Source of the DNA: Rhizophlyctis rosea
Lineage: Eukaryota > Chytridiomycota > Chytridiomycetes > Rhizophlyctidales > Rhizophlyctidaceae
DNA: 64,000 bases
Reading direction: 5' to 3'
Assembly: GCA_027596075.1 (NCBI GenBank)
Contig: JADGJC010000036.1
Coordinates: forward strand, 124,001 to 188,000
Both the position numbers and the translations under genes were made by a program. Under the pieces are notes generated by a model that saw only the letters and a program-made list of their open reading frames with translations, was not told where the DNA came from and ran no database searches. Position 1 is the first letter of the stretch; each line of letters begins with the position of its first letter. Positions 12,057-24,000 of this stretch are shown piece after piece.

Positions 12057-14484
12057 TCAAATTACTGCTTCAGTGCTGATGCCGAAAGCTGGGTAGGCAC
12101 TCCACCGCAGAGATTCCTCCCAACAAACGTCACAGCTTCCACCATACCGTATGCCCTCCAAATCAGGATCTACACAATAGTGCGCTCCAGGAGCAGCTTT
12201 CCGTACGACCTTTGCCGCCGCTTTTGCCCTCGGATCACCTCGCTCCTCGAGTAATTTTGCGGCTGCCCTTTGCATACGGATAAATGCTCGCACATAGTCG
12301 ACCTTGCACCGACGCGGTCGATTGCTGCTGGTGTGTGAATGACTAGAGAGGGGAGGTCGGTGGCCAAGAATGACGAAGAAGAAACTATTGTTAAAAGTCA
12401 AAATTGATGAGACGTTGATTCGTATCAAACAACATGCTGGACAAGTCATACTTCAGGACATCATGCAACACCGCGTCCACATGCCTGGGTGACCCGTTTG
12501 TTAGTGACCCCATCATTCTCGTCGTTCATGAGTGCACAACCGAACGTAATCTTTTCTCAATAGAATCATCTACGAATCTCAAACAGATGCCTGTGATATC
12601 TCCAAAGGCGACCCAGGATGCCAAGCTGTTGATGACATAGTGAAACACCGCCCGTACCACTTGTCCCGGCATGTCCAACGAGAATGGACACAAGCGGGTT
12701 TGTACTGGGCGACGGCGCCTTTGACCCATTGTCAGAAAAGAATGAGGGCTTGAGCACGCCGCCTGCAATGGTATGTGAGTGGGAACATTTCCAAAAACCG
12801 GTCAAGCGCGCAAGGGCTTGATTACTGACTGCAGTTCTTCGGAATCCGTTGCATCCCATTTGAAGGCAGCGGCGGGTTGGCGGGCACATTGCCGGTAAAT
12901 GTGCACGTAGTTTTCGAGCGGTCCCCTTTCTCTGATGTAGTAAAATAAGTCATCATGTCTCCTCTGCCGACGAACGGTTTTCAATATACATTTTTGAGGC
13001 TAAGAAGCCCAGATCGATATTGAGACCGCGCTTCAGCAGATTCCTGAAAGCCAAAGCCAAGACATCCTTGCTCATCCTCCCATCCAGAATTCTGTCGACG
13101 ATGAACACAAGGTGGGCCGGCGTCAACTCCGCACCGCGTTTGAGCACAAACATCGACATCGCATCATTACGCCGTCGGATTGCTTGCTCAACATAGCGTG
13201 CGGTATCGTACTCTGTGCTCCAGAAACGAGAAACGGACTGAAGCATGGTTGTCGTTCCGTACCGTATGAGTGCTTTCGTCGATGAAACCACCGCTGATGG
13301 GCCGTGGTCCTCCTCGACGATTTTTGGCAGAATGTTTGCGATGAATTCGAGAGTGTTCGAGTCTTCAGCTGCTCCCGCCCGTCTGACTAATCCCCCAATA
13401 TCGGACAATCTGATACGGGGTAGCAATCCCTTTGCATGAAGACCAACCAACGCGTTCATGTTATTTCCCTTGCATGCAGTTTTGACGAAGTTCCAACGGT
13501 TAGTGGCATCAATATCTCTAGCGGCAGCTGGGAAATGGTCCAAGGCCGCGTTCAGAGCATGGTCTGATTTGTAATCGATGCAGATTGCGATGATTGCCAA
13601 CTGAATTTTGTGGTCTGGGTCCAGGTTGTGGTGCACCATATGTTTGACCATTTCGGCAAAATGTGCGTCGGATTGCATGTGTATGACTCGCCGGCGCAAG
13701 AGGTGTGGTAAGGCTGTCGGAATGGTCATAAGATATTCCCAGATGGCGTTATGACCGCGCTTGAAAGCGTCTTCAAAACCGTCGACGATGACCGTTATGT
13801 CATTGAAGTGATATTTCTAAATGAAATTCTCGTGTTAGATAATGATCCATCTTGATCGGCGGGATATGCTTATACCTCAATGATATCCTGGACGTTTCCT
13901 GCTTCTTTGCAAGCCGTTTTGAACGATACAGCATCATCATCAGTTTGAAAGTTGATCGAATCTCCGTACTTTTCCACGACAAAGGTAGTGAGCACGCTGA
14001 CTACACCAGATTTGTTCTGCGCCCAGCTTTCTCTCGCAGCCACCAATAAGTCTTGCCTGTGCACATTATGAGGACATGCCGTTTACCTTGTCTAACACAC
14101 CGTTTTGTGTATCGCTCACCTTGATAGCAAAGGCAAGGGCGTGCGTTGAGAATCTAGGATATTCAATAGAACACGAATCGTGGAGTACATCACTCTCTTC
14201 TTGCGCAACGCGTACGCCAATATGCTGGACGGCCACGGCGGCACCACTGCCTCCAATCCAAACGGTACATAACGCAAAGGGCAGTGCCTGAGAAGCCAGA
14301 GTGCTCGGAAGTGATCTGACCGACTTTGAGCGAACAGCGCCTTTGTTGCACTTGCAAGGGGTTTGGGGTCGGGTAGGTAAAGGAGGACGCTTTCCAGCAG
14401 TTCTGAAGGTAGTGCCTGAAGATTAGAAGAGGGCGGAGATGGAGTCTGCCTATGGTGTTTCGCAGCGCGCGTTCTGGACTTCAT
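12057..14484 (-). CDS. F-box/ankyrin-like protein, tandem copy B, possibly damaged
   Basis: Paralogue of copy A with the same exon plan (14120-14484, 13876-14056, 12990-13816, 12826-12931, about 12545-12762, 12452-12484, 12057-12384). First exons are both 365 nt and the sixth exons both 33 nt. It has the F-box LQALPSELLESVLLYLPDP, helix repeats ending LLKRGLNIDLGFLASK, and the C-terminal block DPDLEGIRYGGSCDVCWEE. The problem is the end of exon 5. Copy A has ...GTGCG followed by GTAAGC, whereas copy B reads ...TTACGTTCGG, where the homologous junction lacks GT. The nearest GT (GTTCGG, one base earlier) shifts the frame to an early stop in the next exon. So the C-terminal domain may not be made, or an unusual donor is used. 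The start ATG at 14484 gives the same distance to the F-box as in copy A. Confidence 0.6.
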
Positions 14485-14744
14485 GGTTGAACCCACTGTA
14501 GAGGGCCGAGCTGGAAGAGAGCGATGGGAAAGCTTAAAGTGTTGAATCTTGAAAGGAGATGGGAATCGAGCCCCATTTTGAGCCAAAATTGCGGTTGCCT
14601 TATTAGGTTTCATTGCCCAGCACGCTGCTTGGAGGAACTGGACACCAAATCTGCCCATCACCCTTTCAAATTCCAATTCCATCCACCGATTTTCCCACAC
14701 TCCCAATCTTCCCACCCCTAAACGAATGGATTGATCAATCAGTT
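14485..14744. promoter_or_regulatory. Bidirectional promoter region
   Basis: The 260 bases separate the divergent starts of F-box copy B (-) and the CHK2-like kinase (+). The copy B frame is open upstream of its chosen ATG, so part of this may be 5' coding sequence. No defined binding site is called. Confidence 0.35.
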
Positions 14745-17016
14745 ATGGAGAACCTGCCAAGTAGAGCGACGAAAAGAACGGCCCCGGACAGTACGTCAGC
14801 ACAAAGCAAACGTTTATGCAGACGACCTACAACTGGACTACCATGGGGTCGTCTGATCAGTTTGAACGGACCAGCGAAGTCGTATGGTATGAGCAAGCGC
14901 GTCGCATGATCACGTCCCAGGCTCAAGTTTTGGAATTCAGATCTCATCAAGGAAGTCTATGTTGTTGGAAGAGGTCCCGCCGCAGATATCAGTGTAGAGC
15001 AAAATTGCCTGAGCTGCTCTAAAGAGCACTTCAACGTATTTATCGTGAGTACTTATATCCACTATAGGGCATACCCTGACCCACTGACTTTGCACTGGTG
15101 CGAAGGTTGAAGATATGGGCCCTTGCCTGCAAGACACGAGTTTCAATGGCACTCAAGTGGACGCAAGAGTGGTCAAGAAGCGGAAGGTGCTTTTGCATCA
15201 CGGCGCGGAGATTGAGATCGAACCAGACACTTGTATCTATCCTTTTTCACGTCTGATACACGACAGTCATATCTAAATGCATTGCCACAGTCTTCGTATT
15301 TCACGATCTGGTTGAAGATGCAGCGCAGAGAAAAAATGTTTCAGACGTGAGCAGATGTGAAGTCGGCAAAACCGACCAGCGCTTGACGAATTTCTTCAGA
15401 CACTTGAAAGTCGATATCACGTTTTCAACTCAGTTGAGCTGGGCCACGGGACATTTGCCATTGGTAAGAGTGAGGTGCTACATGTTTGGGGTGGACTGGT
15501 TGCTAAGTGAGCCTGCAGTGAAACTTGCAATCGACAAAACAACTGGAGAACGATTGGCATGCAGTGAGTTCGATAGCAACTGGAAAAGTGATCAGTGTGA
15601 TTCCTGACCTCAAATCGTTCACAGAGATTATCGACAAAAACAAGATCAGAACAGCCGCCACGTTACGGGATGCTAGTCCACAGACGTGCATCGAGCAGGA
15701 GGTGTGTTACATGTCCCAAGCCTGGAGAATTACATGAGCTCAGACTGCGGCAGATTTCGATTTTGAAGAAGATCAAGCATCCCAACATCGTGCAGATTGA
15801 AGATGTGATCCAGTCGAAGGACAACGTGTACATCTTCCTGACTCGTGTTACTGGAGGTACAACAACATGCTGCATTCGTTCCCGCATTTCCAGAATACCA
15901 TGATTGAACCGCATGCTAGGTGAGCTTTTCCACTACATCGAAAAGAACAAAGGCATTCCGGAGCATGAAGCGGTAATAGCGTCGTGAGAAGAATAACTTG
16001 GTGTCGGTGCTCTTCTGACCCGCTCACGCAGAAATTCATGTTCTACCAAATCTTGCGCGCTGTGCGGGTGAGTTCCCCGCAAGCCACGTTTGGGACGTCG
16101 ATTTTGATGAGTAGCCACAGTACCTTCATCGACAAAACATCACGCACCGGGATCTCAAGGTGACAGTCCTGTGGTCAACATTTGGAACGATGGCATTATG
16201 CTAAATCAGTCCGAAAAAGCTTGAGAACTTGCTCCTGGAATCGGCCGCACCTTTCAGCAGGTATGTTTGCTAAACGGAAGTTGGCTGTACACTGAAAGCA
16301 ACTAATGATCGATTGGCAGAATCATGCTGACCGACTTCGGGCTTGCCAAGATGAGGGGTACGGCTCTGGAGCGCATGCAGACCAAGTGTGGGACATTGTG
16401 CTACTTGGTAAGCCGCATCGGCCTACGTTTTGACATTGGCTTATTCTCGTTGCAGGCACCAGAGGTGTATGAAAGCCCGATGGGCACGGAGTACAGCAAG
16501 AATGTCGATTGTTGGTCGTTGGGTAAGTGCATATGATCGGTGCACTGGAAAGTCGAAGCCATCCATCTCACTTCTGCCCCTTTAGGTGTTATCCTGTATG
16601 CAATGTATGTTATCTTCTCTTCGTGTGTCAAGGTCCAGCGTTGATTGACGCCATTTATACCAGCCTCTCTGGCGAACTACCCTTTGGCTGCGAAGATGAT
16701 CGGAACAAAGTGTCGCAAGCCATCCGAAGCAAGACATTGTCACTGACAGGCTTGTGGGGAACAGGCAATCCGACCCCTGAAGCGCGAGACTTGGTCATGA
16801 GGCTGTTGAACCTCAAAGCTGCGGAAAGGCTGGACGTTGATGGTGCGCTGGCGCATCCGTGGATTGCGAAGCAGAAGGAGACGCTGGACAAGCTCTATGT
16901 CAAGGTATGGAGCGTTATAACATTATATTTGGGTGCACGTCCTGAGATCAAGTTCGGGGCTGAATGGTCACCCGTAGATGTTGAAGAAAAGTCAGCTGCC
17001 AAAGCCTGCCTTTTAA
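14745..17016 (+). CDS. CHK2/Cds1/Rad53-type checkpoint kinase (FHA + kinase)
   Basis: Seventeen exons join in phase to 451 residues: 14745-14886, 14941-15044, 15106-15232, 15291-15346, 15400-15463, 15519-15563, 15625-15701, 15739-15856, 15920-15972, 16032-16067, 16121-16159, 16220-16260, 16320-16407, 16456-16522, 16586-16604, 16664-16904, 16978-17016. An FHA domain (about residues 35-130) shows VVGRG, a KEHF block and DTSFNGTQVD, the phospho-threonine-binding signature. The kinase domain follows: ELGHGTFAIVKLAI, the catalytic Lys in ERLACKIID, HRDLKLENLL, TDFGLAK, then CGTLCYLAPEV and WSLGVILYAILSGELPFG. All catalytic residues are present. The N-terminus before the FHA is only about 40 residues and has no SQ/TQ cluster, the usual ATM/ATR target. 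The intron 15702-15738 would be just 37 nt. It should act in the nucleus in the DNA-damage and replication checkpoint. Confidence 0.9.
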
Positions 17017-17419
17017 ACCGGTGATGGCCATACCGTGCTGTATAAAGTCGGTCTGAAGTGACTAACGCAACCTCATTCAGCTGATGTTCCGAAGAAGAAA
17101 TGAGGTGATCGTAAAAGGACAAAGCTCTCTGAGGACAGTGCTGTGGCGTATTGTACATGATTGGTTTGAATAGCTTTCTCCTGCAATGGGAAGAGCTTGC
17201 ATGTAGATAGCAGTAACGTATAATGTAGCAGTAAAATAGTTAATGTAGTGTCTTGCAGTTCGTGCTTAATAATGTAAAGCAGGTGTAATACGATTTGAAT
17301 GGTTTGGTGGAAGCTCATTGACATCTTCAAAGTCATGTGTCCACGTCCACGAATCAATACCAAGACAACATCACAAGACATGCAAATCCTATCCCACGCA
17401 TTTCTGTTCAACAAGAATA
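17017..17419. other. Convergent intergenic region
   Basis: AT-rich 3' flank shared by the kinase (+) and the Zn2Cys6 gene (-). No gene seen. Confidence 0.5.
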
Positions 17420-20400
17420 TCATATGGTATTCCACCCACTCCACTCCGCAATCCCACTCCCGCTTCCACTCCTCCCCCTCCCATCCCACCCATTCCCATC
17501 ACTCCTCAAACCGCGTTCAGTGTTATCCGCAATAACACCAGCCACAAAGCTTCGCCTCCCCATCTCCCTCATGACTTTGATGATCTTCTCCACCATCACC
17601 GTCACACGATGGCCTTCTTCTCCATTCCCACGACGATGCGCTTCGAGAGAAAGAATGACGGCAGGGTGGTAGATGATCCAGGCTAGGTAGTAGCCGGGGT
17701 ACATGCCGCTTTCGGGGCNNNNNNNNNNNNNNNNNNNNNNNNNNNNNNNNNNNNNNNNNNNNNNNNNNNNNNNNNNNNNNNNNNNNNNNNNNNNNNNNNN
17801 NNNNNNNNNNNNNNNNNCTTCGAGAGAAAGAATGACGGCAGGGTGGTAGATGATCCAGGCTAGGTAGTAGCCGGGGTACATGCCGCTTTCGGGGCCCATG
17901 GCGTCGAGGATGGATGAGACTTGGAAGGCATGTTTGAGGCAGTGGCTGTAAGAGTCCGAGTGGAGGGAGTTTGTGGATCCGGAGGAGGAGGAAGAGGCAC
18001 CTCCGCCTAGAGTTGTGCTTGAGCCCCAACTGCCTGATGTGGCCAGGGGTTTGGGTTCAGGTCCTAGCTCCAGCCCGAGATCTCTAACAGGGTCAGGATC
18101 AGCTACAGCGTCGACATCCCCGCCACTGCCTTCGAGAGCGACCGGGAACCAGAGCACCAACATGGCGGCGTTCCAGACGATGTGGAGGCACATTGCGTGG
18201 TAGATGGGGTAACGCTGTACCCTGGTTGGATCATCGCCTGGGTACTTGTCAACGTCACGTAACCACTCCGGAAGGCTTTGGCGGAATTCTTCCAGTTCTT
18301 TTTGAAGGGACAGACGGCTTGATTGTAAATCGCGGGCGGAGGGGAGGGAGTTTGGTGACCATTGTTGGGCGGGGGATGTTGGATCGTTTGGTTGGGTGGG
18401 GAATAAAGTGTGGGTTGTGGAGGCTTGGTCGGGTTGGAAGGTGTAGGGTGTTGGTGGGAGTGGGGAGTGAGTTTGGGTTTCGATGCTTCCGCGGCTTTTG
18501 AGGAATTTTGTGACGATACCGCAGACGCTAAGGCATTTGGAGTACAGCCCGGCGAGGTAGATGAGACTCTTTGTTGGGTCGACTTCGTTTGCCATCATTA
18601 GGGCTTGAGAAGAGGGTTCGCCGTCAAGGGTTTTCACGCTAAGCCAGACGGATTCGTTTGAGTATGGTTTCACGGCTGTGGGTGGGCGGATGGGACGTTG
18701 CGGTGGGAGCGGGTCCTGTGGGAAGAATAGGCCGCTCTGTGGGAAGAATAGGGATGATTGCGTGGAAGGTTGAGGTGCTGTTGAGTCCTCCAGTCTGAGT
18801 AAATTTTCGAATTGACCAGATACTGGACGGTCAACCATCATGGTTCCCTAATTGAAGTAAACAAATTAGAAAGTTAGTAAACAATGATATGAAGCGAGCA
18901 ATAAATGACCAAAGACACCCACCACAAACTCCTCCAAACACATCCCCAACCACACCCTCCTCCTCGATTCCTTCTGCAACCACGTCAACCTCCCATGAAC
19001 CTCCACAACATCCGGATCAACATTAAACTGCAAACTAGTCGCCATCCTCATCGCCATCCCAATCCACCTAAAACTCGTGCTCAACTCTCCCCTCTCCCTC
19101 GCATAAACCGCCAAACACCCCAACCCAATCACATGCTCCAAACACTCTTCCTCCAACACGCTGGCCACCATGCTCCTCGCCCCACTGTAATAGACATCGC
19201 CTGCTTGCCAGAGTGGAAGCCTCTCCTCGTCGCAGAAGTACCGGACAGCGGCGCAGTCGGTGTCGGCCCAGGGTGCGGAGAGGGCGGCCATGGCGTAGAT
19301 GAAGAATGGGCGGTGGGATAGTTGGTGTTGGAAGGTTTGGAAGAAGGTTGGGGGGTGGTTGGGGGAGCCGAGGAGGTACCAGTAGAAGTGGGAGAAGTAG
19401 GCGGAGAGGACGGAGCGGATCGTGTTGGGGCGGAAGAAGATTTGGGACCATTTTTGGATTATAGTTGGATCGAGCGGTGGGGTGGCCGGAGACATTGTTG
19501 CTGGCATTGATACGGGGGAGAGACGGGGGCGGGGTAAGGGTGGTGGAAGGTGTGGAGTGGTTGGGGTGTCGCCTGGGAGGTCTGGGTTGCCGAATTGGCG
19601 GAGGACGTTGTTGGCGAAGGGGTGTTCTAACATTCCGATGGTGTCTGTCGAGACGGCTCGGCCAACTCGTTCGGATGAGATTCCTCGGCGGTTGGGCATG
19701 TTTGACGGATATGGACTTGCTGGGAAAGGTGAGGCCATCGAGGGTATAGGAAGCCCACTGCCTGCTGATGGGGAGAATTGCAAACGTGGGGGCACCGAAC
19801 TGGTGCTGCTGTACGATCCGGCATGTTGTTGTTGTTGTTGTGGAAAGGACTCGTAATCGTACTGGTTCATGGATTCATGTATGATCGCTGGTGGCGGATA
19901 TGCGTTATTATGTACATTGCTGATTTGATTCGATTGATGCGATGACGGTTCGTAGTATGAAGATTGAGGTCCGGCATTTGAAGGATAGTCCATGTGATGT
20001 TGGTACTGCTGGTTCTGATATGAATTATTGGGGTAGTGAGGATCTGTTGATGTGTTATAGTTATGTCCCTGCGTTCTCATGGGCGTCGACGTTGCCGAAG
20101 AGTTGTAGGCATCTCCTGATGATAATGAGGTTGATGAGCCGGACTGAGACTGCTGATTGTTGTCTCCGAAGCCCGGAAGGATCATTGGGAGTATGACCTA
20201 TTTCGAAAAGCCGGTAAATGCATGTGTAAACAAACAAATCCGTCAACTTCTCTCACTTGTTCCATCTCCCTCACTCGTTCCTCCAACATTCTGACATAAC
20301 TCCCACCGCCGGTTCGGGAACTTTTGCCCGCCATCCCACTTGCTGCTGCTTCACTAGCGCGCTTTGCCGCCCCACGAGGTGTCTCCTTGATTTCCTTCCT

Positions 20401-21093
20401 GCCCGTCTCTGAATATGTACATGGTTTGTTGGCAACCTCGCATGTTGAGCATACCGGGCGTCGCGAATCGCATTTGCGTTTGGATCGGTAGCCTGCAGGC
20501 CAATTAAGAATGATGGATGTTGAGTATCAAGAATGCAAAGGTATGTGGATGATGGGCTTACATCGATCACAAGCCCACAACTGGCCGGCTTTCATTGATG
20601 AGCGGATACGTCGGGCAGTCTCAAACTGCCTGGAGCGTGTTGACCCACTCCCACCAGATGACGAGCTGACGCCAATGCTGAACCCTCCCATCCCACTCAG
20701 CATCCCTCCATCGCTTCCCTCACTTCCCCTCCTGTCCATGTTGGCTGGCGAATCATAGCCTTCGGCGCCAGGCTCGCTGTTGCTCCTCGCCATACTGGTT
20801 CTCGTGCCTCCTACCGGCCCTTGACCAGTCCCAGCCGGCTCCGTTTGATCTCCGAAACCTCCGCTGTTTTTTGTGCGTGCGGTTGAAGAGTTCTGAACAG
20901 GCCATTGGGTATCATGGTGGGAGGAGGAAGACGGTGATTCAGCGTAGGATGGATACGTGTAATCATACGAGTTATTGCCACTGCCGTAACTTGAAAGGGA
21001 TTGTGATGAGGATTGAGGTTGGGTATTGGGTGGACCTTGAGAGGGATATGCTCTGTATGATTGATTTCGTTGCATGTAGGATGGTAGCACCAT
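17420..21093 (-). CDS. Zn(II)2Cys6 fungal transcription factor, interrupted by an assembly gap
   Basis: Four exons in phase (5' to 3': 20562-21093, 20257-20492, 18923-20197, 17420-18847). After removing the duplicated 78 bases and the Ns, the protein is about 1097 residues. A Ser/Gly/Gln-rich N-terminus precedes a perfect zinc cluster split by the first intron: CDRC, YRSKRKC, DSRRPVC, STCEVANKPC (C-x2-C-x6-C-x6-C-x2-C-x6-C). A short coiled coil follows (YVRMLEERVREMEQ), then a long disordered Gln/Ser/Pro region, then a fungal-specific transcription factor domain (about residues 480 onward: YFSHFYWYLLGSPNHPPTF, the RWIGMAMRMATSLQ stretch, ESRRRVWLGMCLEEFV). The C-terminus stays in frame across the gap only because 78 + 99 is a multiple of three. 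It should bind DNA as a nuclear regulator; targets unknown. Confidence 0.88.
17641..17895. repeat. Assembly gap of 99 N flanked by a 78-base direct duplicate
   Basis: Bases 17641-17718 and 17818-17895 are identical, on either side of an N run at 17719-17817. This is the classic sign of overlapping contig ends placed as if separated by a gap. The true sequence probably has one copy and no gap. Confidence 0.92.
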
Positions 21094-24000
21094 GTGAATG
21101 GATTGAATGGTGGGCGTTTCGGCGGAGGGTTTGCGGAAGCGGAGGACGGGAGGTCGGGAAGTCACTAGGAGATATCACCGCAAAATCGCATCGCGGACCC
21201 CGCTTGCGGAGGTGTCGAGCACAATTATATATGAGCAGAGCGAATACAAAAGGCCAGCAAGTCGCCTGATGTGATGAGCGAAAAGTGACTTCAGAATCCA
21301 AAGGTAAGATGATAGGATCTTTGGCAGAGTTAGGGAAGTATGTGAAGAATTCAAAATGGTTTTTGGGAACACCTCGTGCAAATACTAAGCCCAAAATCAA
21401 TTTACACGTGAGAAAAGACTGTAAGAGCCCTGATACACTATGAAGTTTCTGTGATACTGAGGTGACCCGAGGTGATTCGTACACAACAATTGACAGGTGT
21501 TTCACGGAAAAGACGGGACCAAAGGGGCAACTGATTCGAAATAAGGTGAACCAACGTCAAGGGTTGCACCTCTCTGACTAGCAATGAGCTCCAAAAACGC
21601 GATCCCCTGAGCGTTTAGGACACATAAAGAGCGCACGCAGGAATGGCAGCAGTTCAAAGCAGGAAGGTTGCCGCAACCTGTACCACCGCCTAGTTGATTC
21701 GTGGATTCGTGGAAAGTTGAAAATGTGGAACTTCGGACATCCGGAGTGGTTGGCCGTTTGGCGGGAACCTGATCCCATTTGAAGCGCACCCCAAGCTCGC
21801 TATCGATGATCATACAGACATGAATCGCTACCTCGATACCATTTCACGTTGTTCGCCGCGTTCATTTGACAAATTGACTGTGAACATCTGAATGGGCCAT
21901 TGAGACGGCATCCGACCGGTCTGTTATGGATTGGGCGTGGGAATGGGCGGGCTCATCCATTGACTTTCGCAGTTCGGGATATGAATTTCTGATGGTTGAC
22001 AATTGGTGGTAGACGGTGCTACACTTTCTTGTAGGATGCTTTCTGATGAAGGGAAGAGGTGCCGCGAAGGTTCACGCGACATGGGAAAGGGCCAATCATT
22101 TGTGTCATACAGGCCAGATTGATAAAGCCAGCCACGAGGGCTGAGACAAAAGCCACTAATAGGGCCGAACGAACCCGCCGGATGTTGACGGTAACACGAG
22201 ACGCGCACCAATTGATTTGCTGGGTAACACAAAGCACCGAAAATATTTGCTCCTGATTATACTGGTTTCTCTTTCAGGCACAAACATGCCAGAATGGAAA
22301 AATGCAGCAATGTTTTCGGACAAGTGAGCTAAAACAGGGTTCTCCTGAAACCATAAGAAAGGAATACGAAGCCCAACTCGCTGTTGCACATGGCGCCACA
22401 ATCTCGAGCCCGAGTGTACCGGTTTGGGCGCGGTTGGACGGAACTGCGCTCACGGCTGCGGAGGGGCACGAAATTGGTTGTGGAGGGCAGACATTTCTGA
22501 TTGATGGACGGGGACTTTCCGCGCGGCCAGCGTCCCGGTTGTATTTGGGCAACAGGCAGGCAACACTTCCCAATGAAAGCAGCGCCGAGTGGCAAAAGAT
22601 TTTTTTTAAGAAAAGCAAAAACCTTTGTCTGTCGATGCGGGAACAGAATCGGGGATTCGGTGTCCAAGTTCGTGGAGCTTTGTGCACTGAGCCCAATATT
22701 TTGGGTCTGTCGTGTGTTTCCAAAGAAATATAGATCCGTCAATCAATGGAGGAAGTGTTGAACCCCATTCAGCGCGAAAACTAATTTCCCAACGGAGTTC
22801 GGACATCATGGATGTAGGAGGTTGCTTCCCGGGCCCAATCAGCCCCGCGAAAACTATGGGAAGTATGGGATGCTTTTGACAACCAACCGACGGTCACCAG
22901 TCCCCATGGCGCAGTGAACGCGTTGGTGGCGGTGTGACTACAAAAAACTGCATAATAGTGGTGACGCATCGGGAGGAAGGTGCATTCGAGGTAAATATTG
23001 GCCCGAGATGCAGCGACGATAGACATTGGTGATCGCTTACTGACCAGCATTATCTTTCGTTCCAGTAGCGTCATCCACTGCCGCCCTTATGGGCTTTGCG
23101 GATGTGCCAAGGAGGTCGTCGGACAATGAATGAAACCTAACAACTTGTATCAATGGACCGTCCCGCGCTTCGTGATAAGACTCGTCATCTACCGCAGTCA
23201 AATTTCACATGCATTACATCGCATTTATATTACCAACCGGTGACTGGTGAGAGCCCTGTTTGGGCCTTGGTCCCTCGCAGTAGGCACAACACTCCCAGTA
23301 AACGAAGTGGGAACGACCGATCATTGAATCATGTTTTGCTCTCTGAGTCGAGAAATCGTTACATCGGTCTGGCTATTCATGATGATTGGCACATGGTGTT
23401 TGCTAACGGCAACGCTACTGTGCATATCAGGCCGGTCAACGGGTGGGCGCCACTGAAGAGCGATCAATGAGCAGATGGATGGATTTAGGTGGGATTGACA
23501 GCTATCTTCGATAGCGCTCCGTTTTTCCAGACACGGCATACCTTCCATTGTGACAATTTGACAGACATTTATTCATTTAATCTCAGTAGCAATGGGCGTC
23601 CTGCCATATCAAGAAAGTATGAAGCCCTGCTTTGGGTGAAGTTGAACAGTAAAGCATCCGGATGATGAAGGGATTCCTGAGACTGGCGTTCGATCACCAG
23701 AAATGAGGAAAAAGAGAAAACAAATAAGGCGGAAGTGACTATGCCCTTCTGATCCCACGTGTGGGGCCGAACCCTCGACCTGACAGTGAGTTCTGGCCCG
23801 ACGCGAGACCATAGAACAACAGGCCGCAACCTTGACTTTCGATCGGTGAAATTGAATGCCTAGCTTTGTGGCGCAGCGGACGCGTTGGATGCCAGGACGT
23901 GTTTGGACTTAGACCAACCCATCTGCTGGCCGAGTTCACACACTCAGAAGTGTAGCTAAGCGGAGATGGGCGAATTTCCATGCGACTGAATTCCTTGGCT

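Larger units (their letters stand above)
9147..14484 (-). repeat. Tandem gene duplication of F-box/ankyrin-like genes
   Basis: The two - strand genes match over their whole length, exon by exon, with intron positions and phases conserved but intron sequences unrelated. This is an old tandem duplication rather than a recent assembly artefact. Confidence 0.8.

Noticed and set aside
22302..22733. 143-codon + strand frame
   Set aside because: No motif, no splice partners, and overlaps equally long frames on the other strand.
23761..23830. Second tRNA-like segment
   Set aside because: B-box-like GGTTCGGCCCC lacks the near-invariant A, and stems do not pair; kept only as support for the 24.7-kb element.
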